DNA from: Bacteroidales bacterium
GTDB taxonomy: Bacteria > Bacteroidota > Bacteroidia > Bacteroidales > UBA932
Assembly: GCA_009777095.1 (NCBI GenBank)
Contig: WRMN01000016.1
Span: 1-46,927, forward strand
DNA length: 46,927 nucleotides
Reading direction: 5' to 3'
Below are positions 27,052 through 34,642 of this stretch, piece after piece. The notes below the pieces were generated by a model. It saw nothing but the letters and a program-made list of their open reading frames with translations, was not told where the DNA came from and did no database searches. Position 1 is the first letter of the stretch, and each line of letters opens with the position of its first letter. The position numbers and the translations under genes are program-made.

Positions 27052-28011
27052 ATGTTGAAAACTGAAATTATCGAAAAAATTAAAAAATTAAAACAGGAAA
27101 AAAACGCTGTTTTATTAGCGCATTATTATCAGCGTAGCGAAGTGCAGGATATAGCAGATTTTTTGGGCGACAGTCTTCAATTATCGCAGGAAGCTGCTAA
27201 AACAAAGGCTGATATTATAGTTTTTGCAGGCGTACATTTTATGGCTGAAACTGCTAAAATCTTATCGCCTGATAAAAAAGTACTTATACCTGATTTAAAT
27301 GCAGGCTGTTCGCTCTCTGATTCCTGTAAAGCCGAAGATTTAAAAAGATTTAAAGAACAATATCCCGAACATACGGTAATTTCTTATGTTAATACTACTG
27401 CCGAAGTTAAAGCGCTTACCGATATTTGTTGCACTTCAAGTAATGCTTTAAAAATTGTAGACAGTTTACCAAAAAATGAAAAGATAATTTTTGGACCTGA
27501 CAGAAATTTAGGAAATTATATTAAAAGTTTGACAGGTCGCGAAAATATGCTGATATGGAATGGCGCTTGCCATGTTCATGAGGCTTTTTCGGTAGAAAAT
27601 ATTATTAACTTAAAAAAACAATATCCTCAAGCAAAAGTACTTGCTCACCCCGAATGTAAAGAACCTGTTTTGATGCTGGCCGATTATATAGGCTCTACTG
27701 CTGCTCTATTAGCTTTTTCTGCAACTGATAATACACAAACCTATATAGTAGCCACTGAGTCTGGAATAATTCATCAAATGCAGCAAAAATCGCCAAAAAA
27801 AGAATTTATACCTGTAGCTTCGTCCAATGCTTTAGATAGTAATGTGGACGATTCTTGCGGCGCTTGCAGTAGTTGTGAATTTATGAAACTTATTTCGCTT
27901 GAAAAAATATACGATTCGCTTTTAAATGAACAATTTGAAGTAAACATTGACGAAGATATCCGTAAAAAAGCTAAAAAAAGTATTGTTAAGATGCTGGAGT
28001 TGAGTTTGTAA
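27052..28011 (+). CDS. nadA: Quinolinate synthase NadA
   Basis: A 319-residue [4Fe-4S] enzyme condensing iminoaspartate with dihydroxyacetone phosphate to make quinolinate in NAD synthesis. Seen: LLAHYYQRSEVQDIADFLGD (about 21-40), the three cluster cysteines in NAGCSLSD (about 85), NGACHVHE (about 173) and DSCGACSSCEFMK (about 268-278), HPECKEPV, and ATESGIIHQM. Triplicated fold and length are normal. The usual partners nadB and nadC are not in the window. Upstream is the AT-rich block; I see no clean TAnnTTTG box near the start. Confidence 0.96.
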   Translation: MLKTEIIEKIKKLKQEKNAVLLAHYYQRSEVQDIADFLGDSLQLSQEAAKTKADIIVFAGVHFMAETAKILSPDKKVLIPDLNAGCSLSDSCKAEDLKRFKEQYPEHTVISYVNTTAEVKALTDICCTSSNALKIVDSLPKNEKIIFGPDRNLGNYIKSLTGRENMLIWNGACHVHEAFSVENIINLKKQYPQAKVLAHPECKEPVLMLADYIGSTAALLAFSATDNTQTYIVATESGIIHQMQQKSPKKEFIPVASSNALDSNVDDSCGACSSCEFMKLISLEKIYDSLLNEQFEVNIDEDIRKKAKKSIVKMLELSL

Positions 28012-28155
28012 AATTGGGCTTAATAGTTAAAAGTGGTGATGAAACTGCTTAAAAGTAAAGATGAGCAAATTACCTTACTGAAAAATATATTGGAGAAAAA
28101 TAAAGTGGTTTGTGCCAAAGTTTAGATGCGTTGTAAAGCTATTGCATAATTCATG

Positions 28156-28515
28156 TCAATGTGTGGTCTGCTTTTGGTGCTGTCGTATTGTCATTACCAT
28201 AGCAACAATTATTCCCATAGCGGCCAATAGACTCAAATAACTAACATCTAAGATATCACTTAAAAATATTTTTAAAAACAATTCTACTAATAACAGCAAC
28301 ACAGTCAAAATTAGTACAACCTTCGCTAACAATATCCGTTTATTATCGCGCATTATAGACGCCAACAACACTCCGATAATCCCTATGATAGCTCCTATAA
28401 TTAGGATATATTGCATAGAATTATTCCCAAAACCCAAGTTGGAATAATCAACCAATAATGCTGCGGTAATAATAACACCAAAAAAAAAGGCAATTGCTGT
28501 CCAAAGATTTTTCAT
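28156..28515 (-). CDS. Small membrane protein, four predicted helices
   Basis: A 119-residue hydrophobic protein, not recognised. Four transmembrane helices are visible: IAFFFGVIITAALLV (about 8-22), YILIIGAIIGIIGVLLASIM (about 36-56), VVLILTVLLLLVELFLKIF (about 67-85) and LSLLAAMGIIVAMVMT (about 95-110), with a basic/His-rich C-terminus. It is the last of three adjacent minus-strand genes for small membrane proteins (18-base gap from the previous one). No enzyme or transporter motif is visible. Confidence 0.6.
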   Translation of the reverse strand: MKNLWTAIAFFFGVIITAALLVDYSNLGFGNNSMQYILIIGAIIGIIGVLLASIMRDNKRILLAKVVLILTVLLLLVELFLKIFLSDILDVSYLSLLAAMGIIVAMVMTIRQHQKQTTH

Positions 28516-28533
28516 AACTAACTTATTCAGAAT

Positions 28534-28716
28534 TCATTTCTTGTGAATTTTTTGCTTAGATTTCAAACGAGTATAATGAATTATTCCAATAAGCATAGCT
28601 AATACAATATACATTGATGCTAAAATATACCTATTTGTTATTATACCTATGATAGCAAACAGGCATATAAGCGACGTAATTGAAAGTAATGTAATAATTA
28701 GTACTCTTTTCATCAT
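28534..28716 (-). CDS. Small membrane protein, two predicted helices
   Basis: A 60-residue protein with two transmembrane helices (ITLLSITSLICLFAIIGII and MYIVLAMLIGIIHY) and a Lys-rich C-terminus (RLKSKQKIHKK). Not recognised. It lies between two other small membrane-protein genes on the same strand, which supports it being a real gene despite its size. Confidence 0.5.
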   Translation of the reverse strand: MMKRVLIITLLSITSLICLFAIIGIITNRYILASMYIVLAMLIGIIHYTRLKSKQKIHKK

Positions 28717-28767
28717 GCTATTATAATGCTGCTAATGTGTATTTATTTTTCATAGAAAATACAGTGA

Positions 28768-29014
28768 TTATTGAAGAGTTCGCTCTACTCTATATTTATA
28801 TAATATGAACATAACCATTACGAGCACGAAGCCCATGTTAGATAAATTATTTCTCCAACCATCTAATATAAATAGTGTTATAGCTACTACACACAATACG
28901 ATACTAATAATCAATACACTTAATCTTACTGAATTTTCCTCGTAAATATTTAAATAGGAAGTATGAAATAATGAACAGAACTCCAATGATAGCGATTAAA
29001 ATAATATTTATCAT
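28768..29014 (-). pseudogene. Small membrane-protein gene, possibly frameshifted
   Basis: Two overlapping minus-strand frames cover this span. One starts at 29014 (MINIILIAIIGVLFIISYFL, then FKYLRGKFSKIK) and stops near 28904. The other, open from 28986 to 28768, carries two more helices (LSVLIISIVLCVVAITLFIL; MGFVLVMVMFILYKY). The first frame opens like a membrane protein, whereas the first 18 residues of the second (MEFCSLFHTSY) look like read-out in the wrong frame. A single frameshift near 28905-28930 would join them into one protein of about 80 residues with three helices. Two separate small genes remain possible. Confidence 0.4.
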
Positions 29015-29065
29015 AATAATAGTAATTTAATTTTACAAAGTTAAAACTAATTTTTAAAAATTCCG

Positions 29066-29073
29066 TACATTTG
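29066..29073 (+). promoter_or_regulatory. Putative -7 box (TACATTTG) of rlmD
   Basis: It matches TAnnTTTG, 38 bases before the ATG at 29111. A -33 TTTG is not evident. Confidence 0.45.
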
Positions 29074-29110
29074 CCTTACAAAATAATTTGCTGAATTTTC
29101 CTAAAAAGCA

Positions 29111-30421
29111 ATGACTAAATATTTGAATAATATACAACTTTACGGCATTCATTCTTCGGGACGGGCTGTAGGCTCTACAGGTACAGGTCGTATTTATGCA
29201 GATGGCGGTATGCCGGGCGAAACGGTGGACTTGGAAACCGACCGCCGACAGCGGGGCTTCCGTTATGGTAAGACGCTTAATGTTGTAGAGCTGTCGCCGC
29301 AGCGGGTACAGCCTTTCTGTAAACATTGCGGCATTTGTGGAGGGTGTCTTTGGCAATATTACAGTTACGAGGCGCAATTACACTGGAAGCGTGAAATTTT
29401 ATTGAACGCTTTACAAAAATATGAAATTATTACGCCTGAAATACCGACAGTAAGGCCAAGTCCTTTGTTGCAAGGCTACAGAAACAAAAGCGAATATACC
29501 TTTGCCGCTCCAGATAAGTTGGGTTTTCATGAAATAGAGCGGCGCGATGCGGTTTGCAATATTGAAGCATGTTTTTTACAACCTGAAACAGTACAGCAAA
29601 CGGCGGCTGTCATAAAAAGGGCAGCCATAGAACAGGGATTGCCTTTTTATGATTATTTTACGCGGCAAGGCCTTTTGCGAAGTTTGCAATTTCGCACAAC
29701 CACAACAGGACAGTTGTTAGTATGGTTGGTCTGTTCGGTTGACGATAACCGTATAATGCCCTTTCTGAGGTATTTGCAGCAATTGTTGCCCGACGTTAAT
29801 TCGTGGTATTATAGCATTGATAGGGGAGAGCCTGTGTATGTTGCAGGGGAGCAATATCTTACGGAACATTCTGCTAACTTGATTTTTCGGTATAAGGCCT
29901 CGTCCTTCTATCAGCCGAACCCGCTGCAGGCCGAAAACCTTTGCGCGCAGGTGCGCGAGTATGCGGCGCTTGAGGGTCGCGAGTTGGTTTACGACCTGTA
30001 CACAGGCATCGGAACTTTGGCTTGCCACGTAGCCCACGATGCCCGTGAAGTTATAGGCATTGAAGGCAACGCCTCGGCTATTGAAGATGCGCAACATAAT
30101 GCCCAAGCCAATAACTTGACCAATACCCGCTTTTTGGTCGGCGATATTCTGCATACTTTTAAGCGCGATTTTGTAGCAGCATACGGCAGCCCCGATGTAA
30201 TCATTCTTGACCCGCCGCGCTCGGGTACGCTGATTGAAATTAAGAAAACCATACTGTGGGCTGCGCCGCAAAAAATAGTGTATGTAAGTTGTAATCCGGT
30301 GTCATTGGCCTTCGACCTGAAGCAGCTCTGCGAAGGCTACCGCGTTGCCGCCATTCAGCCCTTCGACATGTTTCCCCATACCCACCACGTAGAAACGGTG
30401 GCGCTGCTGGAGCGAATTTGA
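29111..30421 (+). CDS. rlmD: 23S rRNA (uracil-C5)-methyltransferase, RlmD/TrmA family
   Basis: A 436-residue SAM-dependent RNA uracil-5-methyltransferase. The N-terminus carries a TRAM-like beta segment, then an iron-sulfur cysteine cluster (CKHCGICGGCLW, about 75-86) with EAQL. The methyltransferase core shows QPNPLQAENL, the SAM loop YDLYTGIGTLACHVA (about 297-311), LDPPRSG (about 365) and the catalytic Cys in YVSCNP (about 393). The C-terminus (FPHTHHVETVALLER) is complete. Which uracil it modifies (U1939 or U747 of 23S rRNA, or tRNA) cannot be decided from sequence alone; Bacteroidetes homologues are commonly named RlmD. Confidence 0.93.
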   Translation: MTKYLNNIQLYGIHSSGRAVGSTGTGRIYADGGMPGETVDLETDRRQRGFRYGKTLNVVELSPQRVQPFCKHCGICGGCLWQYYSYEAQLHWKREILLNALQKYEIITPEIPTVRPSPLLQGYRNKSEYTFAAPDKLGFHEIERRDAVCNIEACFLQPETVQQTAAVIKRAAIEQGLPFYDYFTRQGLLRSLQFRTTTTGQLLVWLVCSVDDNRIMPFLRYLQQLLPDVNSWYYSIDRGEPVYVAGEQYLTEHSANLIFRYKASSFYQPNPLQAENLCAQVREYAALEGRELVYDLYTGIGTLACHVAHDAREVIGIEGNASAIEDAQHNAQANNLTNTRFLVGDILHTFKRDFVAAYGSPDVIILDPPRSGTLIEIKKTILWAAPQKIVYVSCNPVSLAFDLKQLCEGYRVAAIQPFDMFPHTHHVETVALLERI

Positions 30422-30599
30422 CTTATGTGAAAATTTTGTAATTTCCATCAGAGGAGAGGAAGTCTCGAATGTAAATATGTTCAATGCCTTCGTATGAATT
30501 TTCAAAGGATTCTACGACAAACTCTAAAATAGATTATGATTATAATTCTATTAAAAAATGGAAATTTGGATAATGCGAATACATTCTCAAATTTTTTAC

Positions 30600-30607
30600 T
30601 ACCTTTG
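30600..30607 (+). promoter_or_regulatory. Putative -7 box (TACCTTTG) of the DUF5618 gene
   Basis: It matches TAnnTTTG, 55 bases before the ATG at 30662. Confidence 0.45.
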
Positions 30608-30661
30608 TTTCCGTAATTTACAACTGTTATCAACCGCCAATATTAATTAAAAAAACTTTTT

Positions 30662-31078
30662 ATGTTACGTGACGAACAGGAACAATTTAAAAACAAGCAT
30701 TATAACGAAGCTATTCGTTATATGGAAAATGCCAAAGCAACGCTGCAAAAAGCGAAGAAAGAAGACGATTATTACCGCGACAGGAAGTATGTGCGGACGG
30801 CCTGCGGTACGGCCTATAATGGCGTACTTATTGCCTTGGACGCCTATCTTATGTTAAAAGACGTGGAAATGCCCAAGAAAAAACGGCGTTCCATAACGTT
30901 TTACACCGAAAACATCGCCCAACTCGACAAGAAGATGCTGAATTACTTAGATACCGTCTATAGCGTGTTGCATTTAGAGGGCTATTACGACGGCATATTG
31001 AACGCCCGAATATTGAAAGAAGGCTTCGATGTCGCCCATCTGATTATTGACAAAATTAAACCCTCAACGGCAATTTGA
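30662..31078 (+). CDS. DUF5618 family protein, helical, HEPN-like
   Basis: A 138-residue all-helical protein. It shows the pattern I recognise for DUF5618: HYNEAIRYMENAKATLQKAK, then YRDRKYVRTACGTAYNGVLI and a C-terminal helix with LHLEGYYDGILNARILKEGF. The layout of helices with a central R-x-A/G-x-x-Y resembles HEPN-type four-helix domains, but the canonical R-x4-6-H catalytic motif is not obvious, so an RNase role should not be assumed. No partner nucleotidyltransferase is adjacent. It converges with the GLUG lipoprotein gene. Confidence 0.75.
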   Translation: MLRDEQEQFKNKHYNEAIRYMENAKATLQKAKKEDDYYRDRKYVRTACGTAYNGVLIALDAYLMLKDVEMPKKKRRSITFYTENIAQLDKKMLNYLDTVYSVLHLEGYYDGILNARILKEGFDVAHLIIDKIKPSTAI

Positions 31079-31204
31079 TTAGTTGTCAGTTGTTAGTGGG
31101 TAATAAATAATTAGCTATTTTGGTAGAGGGTGCGCAGCCAACTCATAATTCATAACCTATAATTTATAACTAACCACTAACCACTGACAACTAACTACTA
31201 ATCA
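31079..31204. repeat. Inverted array of TTAGTTGTCAG-like repeats between convergent genes
   Basis: The left part reads TTAGTTGTCAGTTGTTAGTG; the right part carries ACTAACCACTAACCACTGAC and ACAACTAACTACTAATCAC, the reverse complement of the same words. The two arms could form a long imperfect hairpin between the ends of the DUF5618 gene and the GLUG lipoprotein gene, possibly acting as a two-way terminator. Confidence 0.7.
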
Positions 31205-31209
31205 CTATT

Positions 31210-32628
31210 CTACTGCACCGTTGGGTTTTGCGCTGTGCTGAACGCCCCGCCGTGGGTGGTGCGCAAGTGCGGTAGCCTGCCATTGGCTAAATCCCAGTTA
31301 TCGGTGGAAAACTGCGCCGTACCGCTCCACCATATAGCGCTGTGCCACTGGGTGCTCGAAATAGTAAAGCCGTGTTTACCATTAAGGTCGCTGGTAACAG
31401 GAACATCTGTGCCGCTGCTGCCGTTGTAATTGTTTTGCAACACCATATCGCTGCGACCGTAATTGTTGGACAAAATACCGTCAATATGGTCGCCAACTAC
31501 GCGCCCTACATAATTTGTATTCCACGTTATCCTTACGCTTGGGTTCAACGCCACGCAGCGTTCAGTTGTTACTGCACTATTGCCATAATTAGACTCGACA
31601 ATGCCGCCCGCCCCGCTGTAGCTGGTAACGCTGCCGGCGGCGTAGCAGTTTTGTACCACTCCCGAGGTGGCGCTCATAAGTGTGTTACTGCCCGCTATAC
31701 CGCTTGTCTGGCTTGAGTTACCTGTAACGCTGCATGTGGTATAACAGTTGCGTACTGTGCCGGAGTTTTGTTGGACGATGCCCCCTGCATATGCACTGCT
31801 ACTGACAGAACCCGTAACATAGCAGTTCTCTATAATTCCGCTAAAGTTTATAGACACAATGCCTCCTACTCTTGCGCCTGAACCTGTAGCATGGATGTTT
31901 GCGTTAATCAATGCCACATTCCTTACTGTAGCGGTAATGCCTGCAGAAGAATTGCTGAGATACCCAAATAAGCCCGCATATCCAACGCCATTGACCGTCA
32001 GGTTTGAGATACTGTAGCCGTAGCCGTCATAAACACCCCGAAATCTTGATGTTGTGGTATTACCTATGGGCGTCCAGTTGGCAACGGCGCTCAGGTCTAT
32101 ATTTGCCGTTTGGCGGTAGTATGCAGAACGGTAGGCGATGCTGTCGTCGTTGACAAAGTCGCGCAACTGCGCCAAATCCGCCGCCGAAGTAATCCGATAG
32201 GGGTCGTCGCTTGTGCCTGCGCCTTCGAAGGGTTCCGTTGATACCGCTTCTGGCGTTGCGTTAGCCTGCCCGAAGCCGACAATGGTATTGTCTGCGGTTG
32301 CCACCTTATATACCTGCACGTAAATAGCCGTGCCGTTGTCGCCGCTGATGTCGGTTTCAGCCGTGTAGGCTGTTGCTCCGCTAATGGAGGCTATTACCGC
32401 TTCGTAGGTCGGCGCCGCTGCTTCCGCTCCGCTGTGGGCGTAATAAAAGGCGAAGCCCGTTGCGGCAGTTTGCGGCGCAAGCGTTACCTTGCCGTCGCCC
32501 GCCGTGAGGCTCACCACGAAGGTTTCGAGCGTTCCGTCTGGGGTCTTGTCGTCGTCCCTTTTGCAGGACGTGTTCAATGCCGCCGATAAGATGATGGCGG
32601 TTACGATGTAATACAGATACTTTTTCAT
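31210..32628 (-). CDS. GLUG-motif surface lipoprotein
   Basis: A 472-residue lipoprotein. The signal sequence ends in a lipobox with Cys22 (AALNTSC), followed by KRDDDK, which resembles the charged lipoprotein-export signal that directs Bacteroidetes lipoproteins to the cell surface. Residues about 35-130 form a fibronectin-like or Ig-like segment (FVVSLTAGDGKVTLAPQ). Then PYRITSAADLAQLRDFVND introduces a parallel beta-helix with GLUG repeats (GLFGYLSNSSAG, RVGGIVSINFSGIIENCYVT, GGIVQQNSGTVRNCYTT, GSVTSYSGAGGIVESNYG). GLUG proteins are surface adhesins or substrate-binding helices; the ligand is unknown. It stands alone, behind a leader of about 300 bases. Confidence 0.85.
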   Translation of the reverse strand: MKKYLYYIVTAIILSAALNTSCKRDDDKTPDGTLETFVVSLTAGDGKVTLAPQTAATGFAFYYAHSGAEAAAPTYEAVIASISGATAYTAETDISGDNGTAIYVQVYKVATADNTIVGFGQANATPEAVSTEPFEGAGTSDDPYRITSAADLAQLRDFVNDDSIAYRSAYYRQTANIDLSAVANWTPIGNTTTSRFRGVYDGYGYSISNLTVNGVGYAGLFGYLSNSSAGITATVRNVALINANIHATGSGARVGGIVSINFSGIIENCYVTGSVSSSAYAGGIVQQNSGTVRNCYTTCSVTGNSSQTSGIAGSNTLMSATSGVVQNCYAAGSVTSYSGAGGIVESNYGNSAVTTERCVALNPSVRITWNTNYVGRVVGDHIDGILSNNYGRSDMVLQNNYNGSSGTDVPVTSDLNGKHGFTISSTQWHSAIWWSGTAQFSTDNWDLANGRLPHLRTTHGGAFSTAQNPTVQ

Positions 32629-32665
32629 TTTGTTTATTTGTCTATTTTGATGAAGGTTGTTTTTT

Positions 32666-32735
32666 CGTCATTGCGAGGTACGAAGCAATCTTTGCTTATT
32701 TGTCTTGCGAGCTGCGTCAGCGGCGAAGCAATCCT
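32666..32735 (-). repeat. Dispersed palindromic repeat (CGTCATTGCGAG type), two nested units
   Basis: CGTCATTGCGAGGTACGAAG and CTTGCGAGCTGCGTCAGCGG (then CGAAGCAATC) are two successive imperfect copies of a short repeat that also occurs at 26-69 in the opposite orientation. Confidence 0.6.
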
Positions 32736-32940
32736 GTTACTGCGGGTGCTCGGATAGGTAAAATAGCACGGCCGTAAGGACAGTAATTGCCTCGCCGTTA
32801 TAATCGAAATTGTTGTAATTGGCTGATAATCAATCTTATATAGTTGATGGGAGAGAGATAAAATACTATTTACCAGACAGTTAGCCTGATATTTTAAGAT
32901 ATATTTCCCTTTTGCAATCATTTGTTCAAAGTTCAGGCTG

Positions 32941-32948
32941 CAAAGTTA
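32941..32948 (-). promoter_or_regulatory. Putative -7 box (TAACTTTG) upstream of the GLUG lipoprotein gene
   Basis: It matches TAnnTTTG on the minus strand. It is the only good box between the lipoprotein start and the mobile element, and implies a leader of about 300 bases. Confidence 0.4.
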
Positions 32949-33202
32949 CGGAGTAGATTTTTAATATGCACCAGTATAAATACCGGTGAATGACAAAAAT
33001 TAACAGAAGAAATTTTTCTCCGTAAAGTCAGCTTAAAAAAATTTAAACAGTGTTTTTTAGTCCCTGACAAAAATTAAACTGTCAGGCGAACTATTATTCG
33101 CTGTCAAGCTCCGTGAGGAGCGAAACATGGATAACCCCGTGCAAGCGCAGCGCAGCTCGGGGTAGAGGGAAACCCACCTCTCTGTACGAACTCCGTAGGA
33201 GT

Positions 33203-33654
33203 TCAACTATCTATCCAAAACCATTTCTCGTCCATATCAATACTCTGCTCCTTGAAAAGTCGCCTGATTTCATCATGGAATTTCTCTTTTTTGTGATGTT
33301 CCTGCTGGTTTTTATATAATTGATAATCGTATCTCTATCATTATACGAATAAGTTAATGCACAATATTTTATACCCCAGCCTTTGAAGTCGGGAAAAAGC
33401 CCTGACTCCTTTATCCATTTTGTGGACGACACTTTTATATCTCGAATGTAATCGGCCAATGCAACCGAAGGGTGTAAGTCGGAGAGGATATGAAGATGGT
33501 CTTTACCGTTAATGCGAAATAATAGGCATTTTTTGTTGTTTATAATGCCCCAGATGTATTTATATAAATCGGCGGAATGAGCCTGATTGATAGTTTTTTC
33601 GCTTCCTTTAGTACGAAAAACGATGTGATAGAGTATTTGACGATAAGCTGACAT
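33203..33654 (-). pseudogene. Y1 (HUH) REP-associated/IS200-type transposase, frameshifted
   Basis: A single-stranded-DNA transposase of the IS200/RAYT family: YRQILYHIVFRTKG at the N-terminus, the HUH pair in KDHLHILSDLHP and the catalytic Tyr in INYIK. After YIK the frame reads TSRNITKKRN to an early stop at 33211. Adding one base in the homopolymer at 33309-33313 restores NQQEHHKKEKFHDEIRRLFK and an ending EKWFWIDS with a stop at 33203, which matches the normal family C-terminus. The shift removes the Gln four residues after the Tyr, a metal ligand in IS608 TnpA, so the protein is probably inactive unless the shift is a read error or is bypassed. The start at 33654 is preferred because the Met at 33675 lies inside the promoter box. 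Confidence 0.8.
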
Positions 33655-33672
33655 TTTAGGTGTGTTTTGCGA

Positions 33673-33680
33673 CAAAGTTA
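33673..33680 (-). promoter_or_regulatory. Putative -7 box (TAACTTTG) of the transposase gene
   Basis: It matches TAnnTTTG on the minus strand and overlaps the upstream in-frame Met at 33675, which supports the start at 33654. Confidence 0.45.
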
Positions 33681-33774
33681 CGATTTTTTTGTTGAACTCC
33701 TACGGAGTTCGTACAGAGGTGAGGATTTCTTGCTACCCCGAGCTGCGCTGCGCTTGCACGGGGTTATCCATGTG

Positions 33775-33838
33775 TAAGTCCTGTCGGACTTTGATTTATG
33801 CAAAATTTGAGGGGGCGGGAGCTAAATAAGCTAATAAG
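33775..33838 (+). repeat. Direct repeat copy 1 flanking hicAB
   Basis: A roughly 63-base sequence containing ACTTTGATTTATGCAAAATT and GCGGGAGCTAAATAAGCTAA. It partly overlaps the end hairpin of the transposase element and recurs in the same orientation at 34643-34705. Confidence 0.85.
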
Positions 33839-33907
33839 GCTTATGTTTAATTAGCTTATTTTCAGCTACTAAGGTTAAAATTGTACATTTAGGAATGCGC
33901 CCAATAA

Positions 33908-34306
33908 CTATAATTCCAGAGTTAATAACTCTTTTCCCAAATTATGTAGGGCTGTTTCAATTTTTTTTCTTTGCGCTTCACGTGGTTTTTTCAATCCCGA
34001 TGAATAATGATGTAAAAGCTTTTGATTAATCCCTGTTAAGCGCTCTAATGCTACATTTGTAAAAATATTATTGTAGTAATTCAAAAAACTTTGCGTATCA
34101 TACTTAAATGTGATACAATATTCTCCTTGTAAAATTTTAGGTAAATCTTTTTTGTCGCGTGAATTAACAAACAATTCAAGTCCTTTCAGAGCATCAGCTT
34201 TGGCAGCCTCAGCTGTTTCACCGGCGCCATAAATACCCTCGCAATTTTCGGCATAAGCGCCAAAATAATCTGAACTTGCTCCTACTGTAATGATAATTGT
34301 TTTCAT
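33908..34306 (-). CDS. hicB: HicB-type antitoxin
   Basis: A 132-residue antitoxin. The N-terminal HicB fold is seen in IIITVGASSDYFGAYAENCE, GIYGAGETAEAAKADALKGL; the C-terminus (about 85-130) is an XRE-like helix-turn-helix (FTNVALERLTGINQKLLHHY, SSGLKKPREAQRKKIETALH) that would bind the operon promoter and autorepress. It follows hicA by 9 bases, in the toxin-first order usual for hic loci. HicB neutralises the HicA mRNA interferase. The last residues (LTLEL) are a normal end, so it looks intact. Confidence 0.9.
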   Translation of the reverse strand: MKTIIITVGASSDYFGAYAENCEGIYGAGETAEAAKADALKGLELFVNSRDKKDLPKILQGEYCITFKYDTQSFLNYYNNIFTNVALERLTGINQKLLHHYSSGLKKPREAQRKKIETALHNLGKELLTLEL

Positions 34307-34315
34307 AATATAATT

Positions 34316-34483
34316 TTATTTTAACTCCATTTGTCTTGCAATTGCTCTCCTTAAGGGCTCATATATTTCTTTAGCTCCATGATTTAGTTTTCCATCTTTT
34401 ACATAAAAATAATGACTGCCTTTTGCGTGTGAGAATTTCCAACCATTCCGCTCAATCAATCTGTGAAATTCTGAATACTTCAT
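34316..34483 (-). CDS. hicA: HicA-type toxin (mRNA interferase)
   Basis: A 55-residue double-stranded-RNA-binding-fold toxin that cleaves mRNA when free of HicB. The pattern KYSEFHRLIERNGWKFSHAK and GSHYFYVKDG shows the conserved catalytic His in GSHY; the C-terminal helix PLRRAIARQMEL is complete. An in-frame Met at 34504 exists, but the promoter box CAAAGGTA (minus-strand TACCTTTG) ends only 2 bases from it, so transcription would begin inside the extension and the Met at 34483 (MKYSEF) is preferred; this also fits family length. Confidence 0.88.
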   Translation of the reverse strand: MKYSEFHRLIERNGWKFSHAKGSHYFYVKDGKLNHGAKEIYEPLRRAIARQMELK

Positions 34484-34505
34484 TTTTAGATTTAAATCAA
34501 CCATG

Positions 34506-34513
34506 CAAAGGTA
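34506..34513 (-). promoter_or_regulatory. Putative -7 box (TACCTTTG) of hicAB
   Basis: It matches TAnnTTTG on the minus strand. Its position decides the hicA start at 34483 and makes this region the likely HicB operator. Confidence 0.5.
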
Positions 34514-34642
34514 ACTATTTATATACTTTCTGTCAAATTTTTCAACAATTATTTTTCAGGAAAATAAAAAATCTACCGTGCGGATAGATTTTAAAGCATT
34601 CAACTTTATAACTTTAGGTTGCTTTTGAAAAGGCAGGGGCTG

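Larger units (their letters stand above)
32629..33107. other. Non-coding region with repeat copies and long leader of the GLUG gene
   Basis: A minus-strand promoter box lies at 32941-32948, about 310 bases before the lipoprotein start. Between them is a 95-codon open frame (32634-32921) whose second half is a translated copy of the CGTCATTGCGAG...GAAGCAATC repeat, so I do not call it a gene. A hairpin CCTGACA/TGTCAGG lies at about 33063-33085. Confidence 0.4.
33108..33790 (-). mobile_element. RAYT/IS200-like element with inverted hairpin arms
   Basis: A transposase reading frame is flanked by two arms of about 100 bases that are near-perfect reverse complements of each other (33108-33207 and 33691-33790). 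Each arm contains the same series of small hairpins: AACTCC/GGAGTT, CCCCG/CGGGG, and an end hairpin (GCTCC-GTGA-GGAGC at 33108-33121; AGTCC-TGTC-GGACT at 33777-33790). Hairpins of this kind are the recognition sites of Y1 HUH transposases, and the inverted arrangement resembles REP pairs next to their RAYT gene. Confidence 0.75.

Noticed and set aside
28039-28125. 28-residue open frame (MKLLKSKDEQITLLKNILEK) after nadA
   Set aside because: It resembles the coiled-coil tail of an XRE-type regulator and may be a remnant, but it is too short to support a call.
30424-30540. Minus-strand fragment reading FENSYEGIEHIYIRDFLSSD between rlmD and the DUF5618 gene
   Set aside because: Protein-like but without start codon and preceded by a stop; could be a gene remnant, not supportable as a feature.
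32634-32921. 95-codon minus-strand open frame before the GLUG lipoprotein gene
   Set aside because: Its second half is the translation of a dispersed repeat and the first half shows no recognisable domain; better explained as leader DNA.
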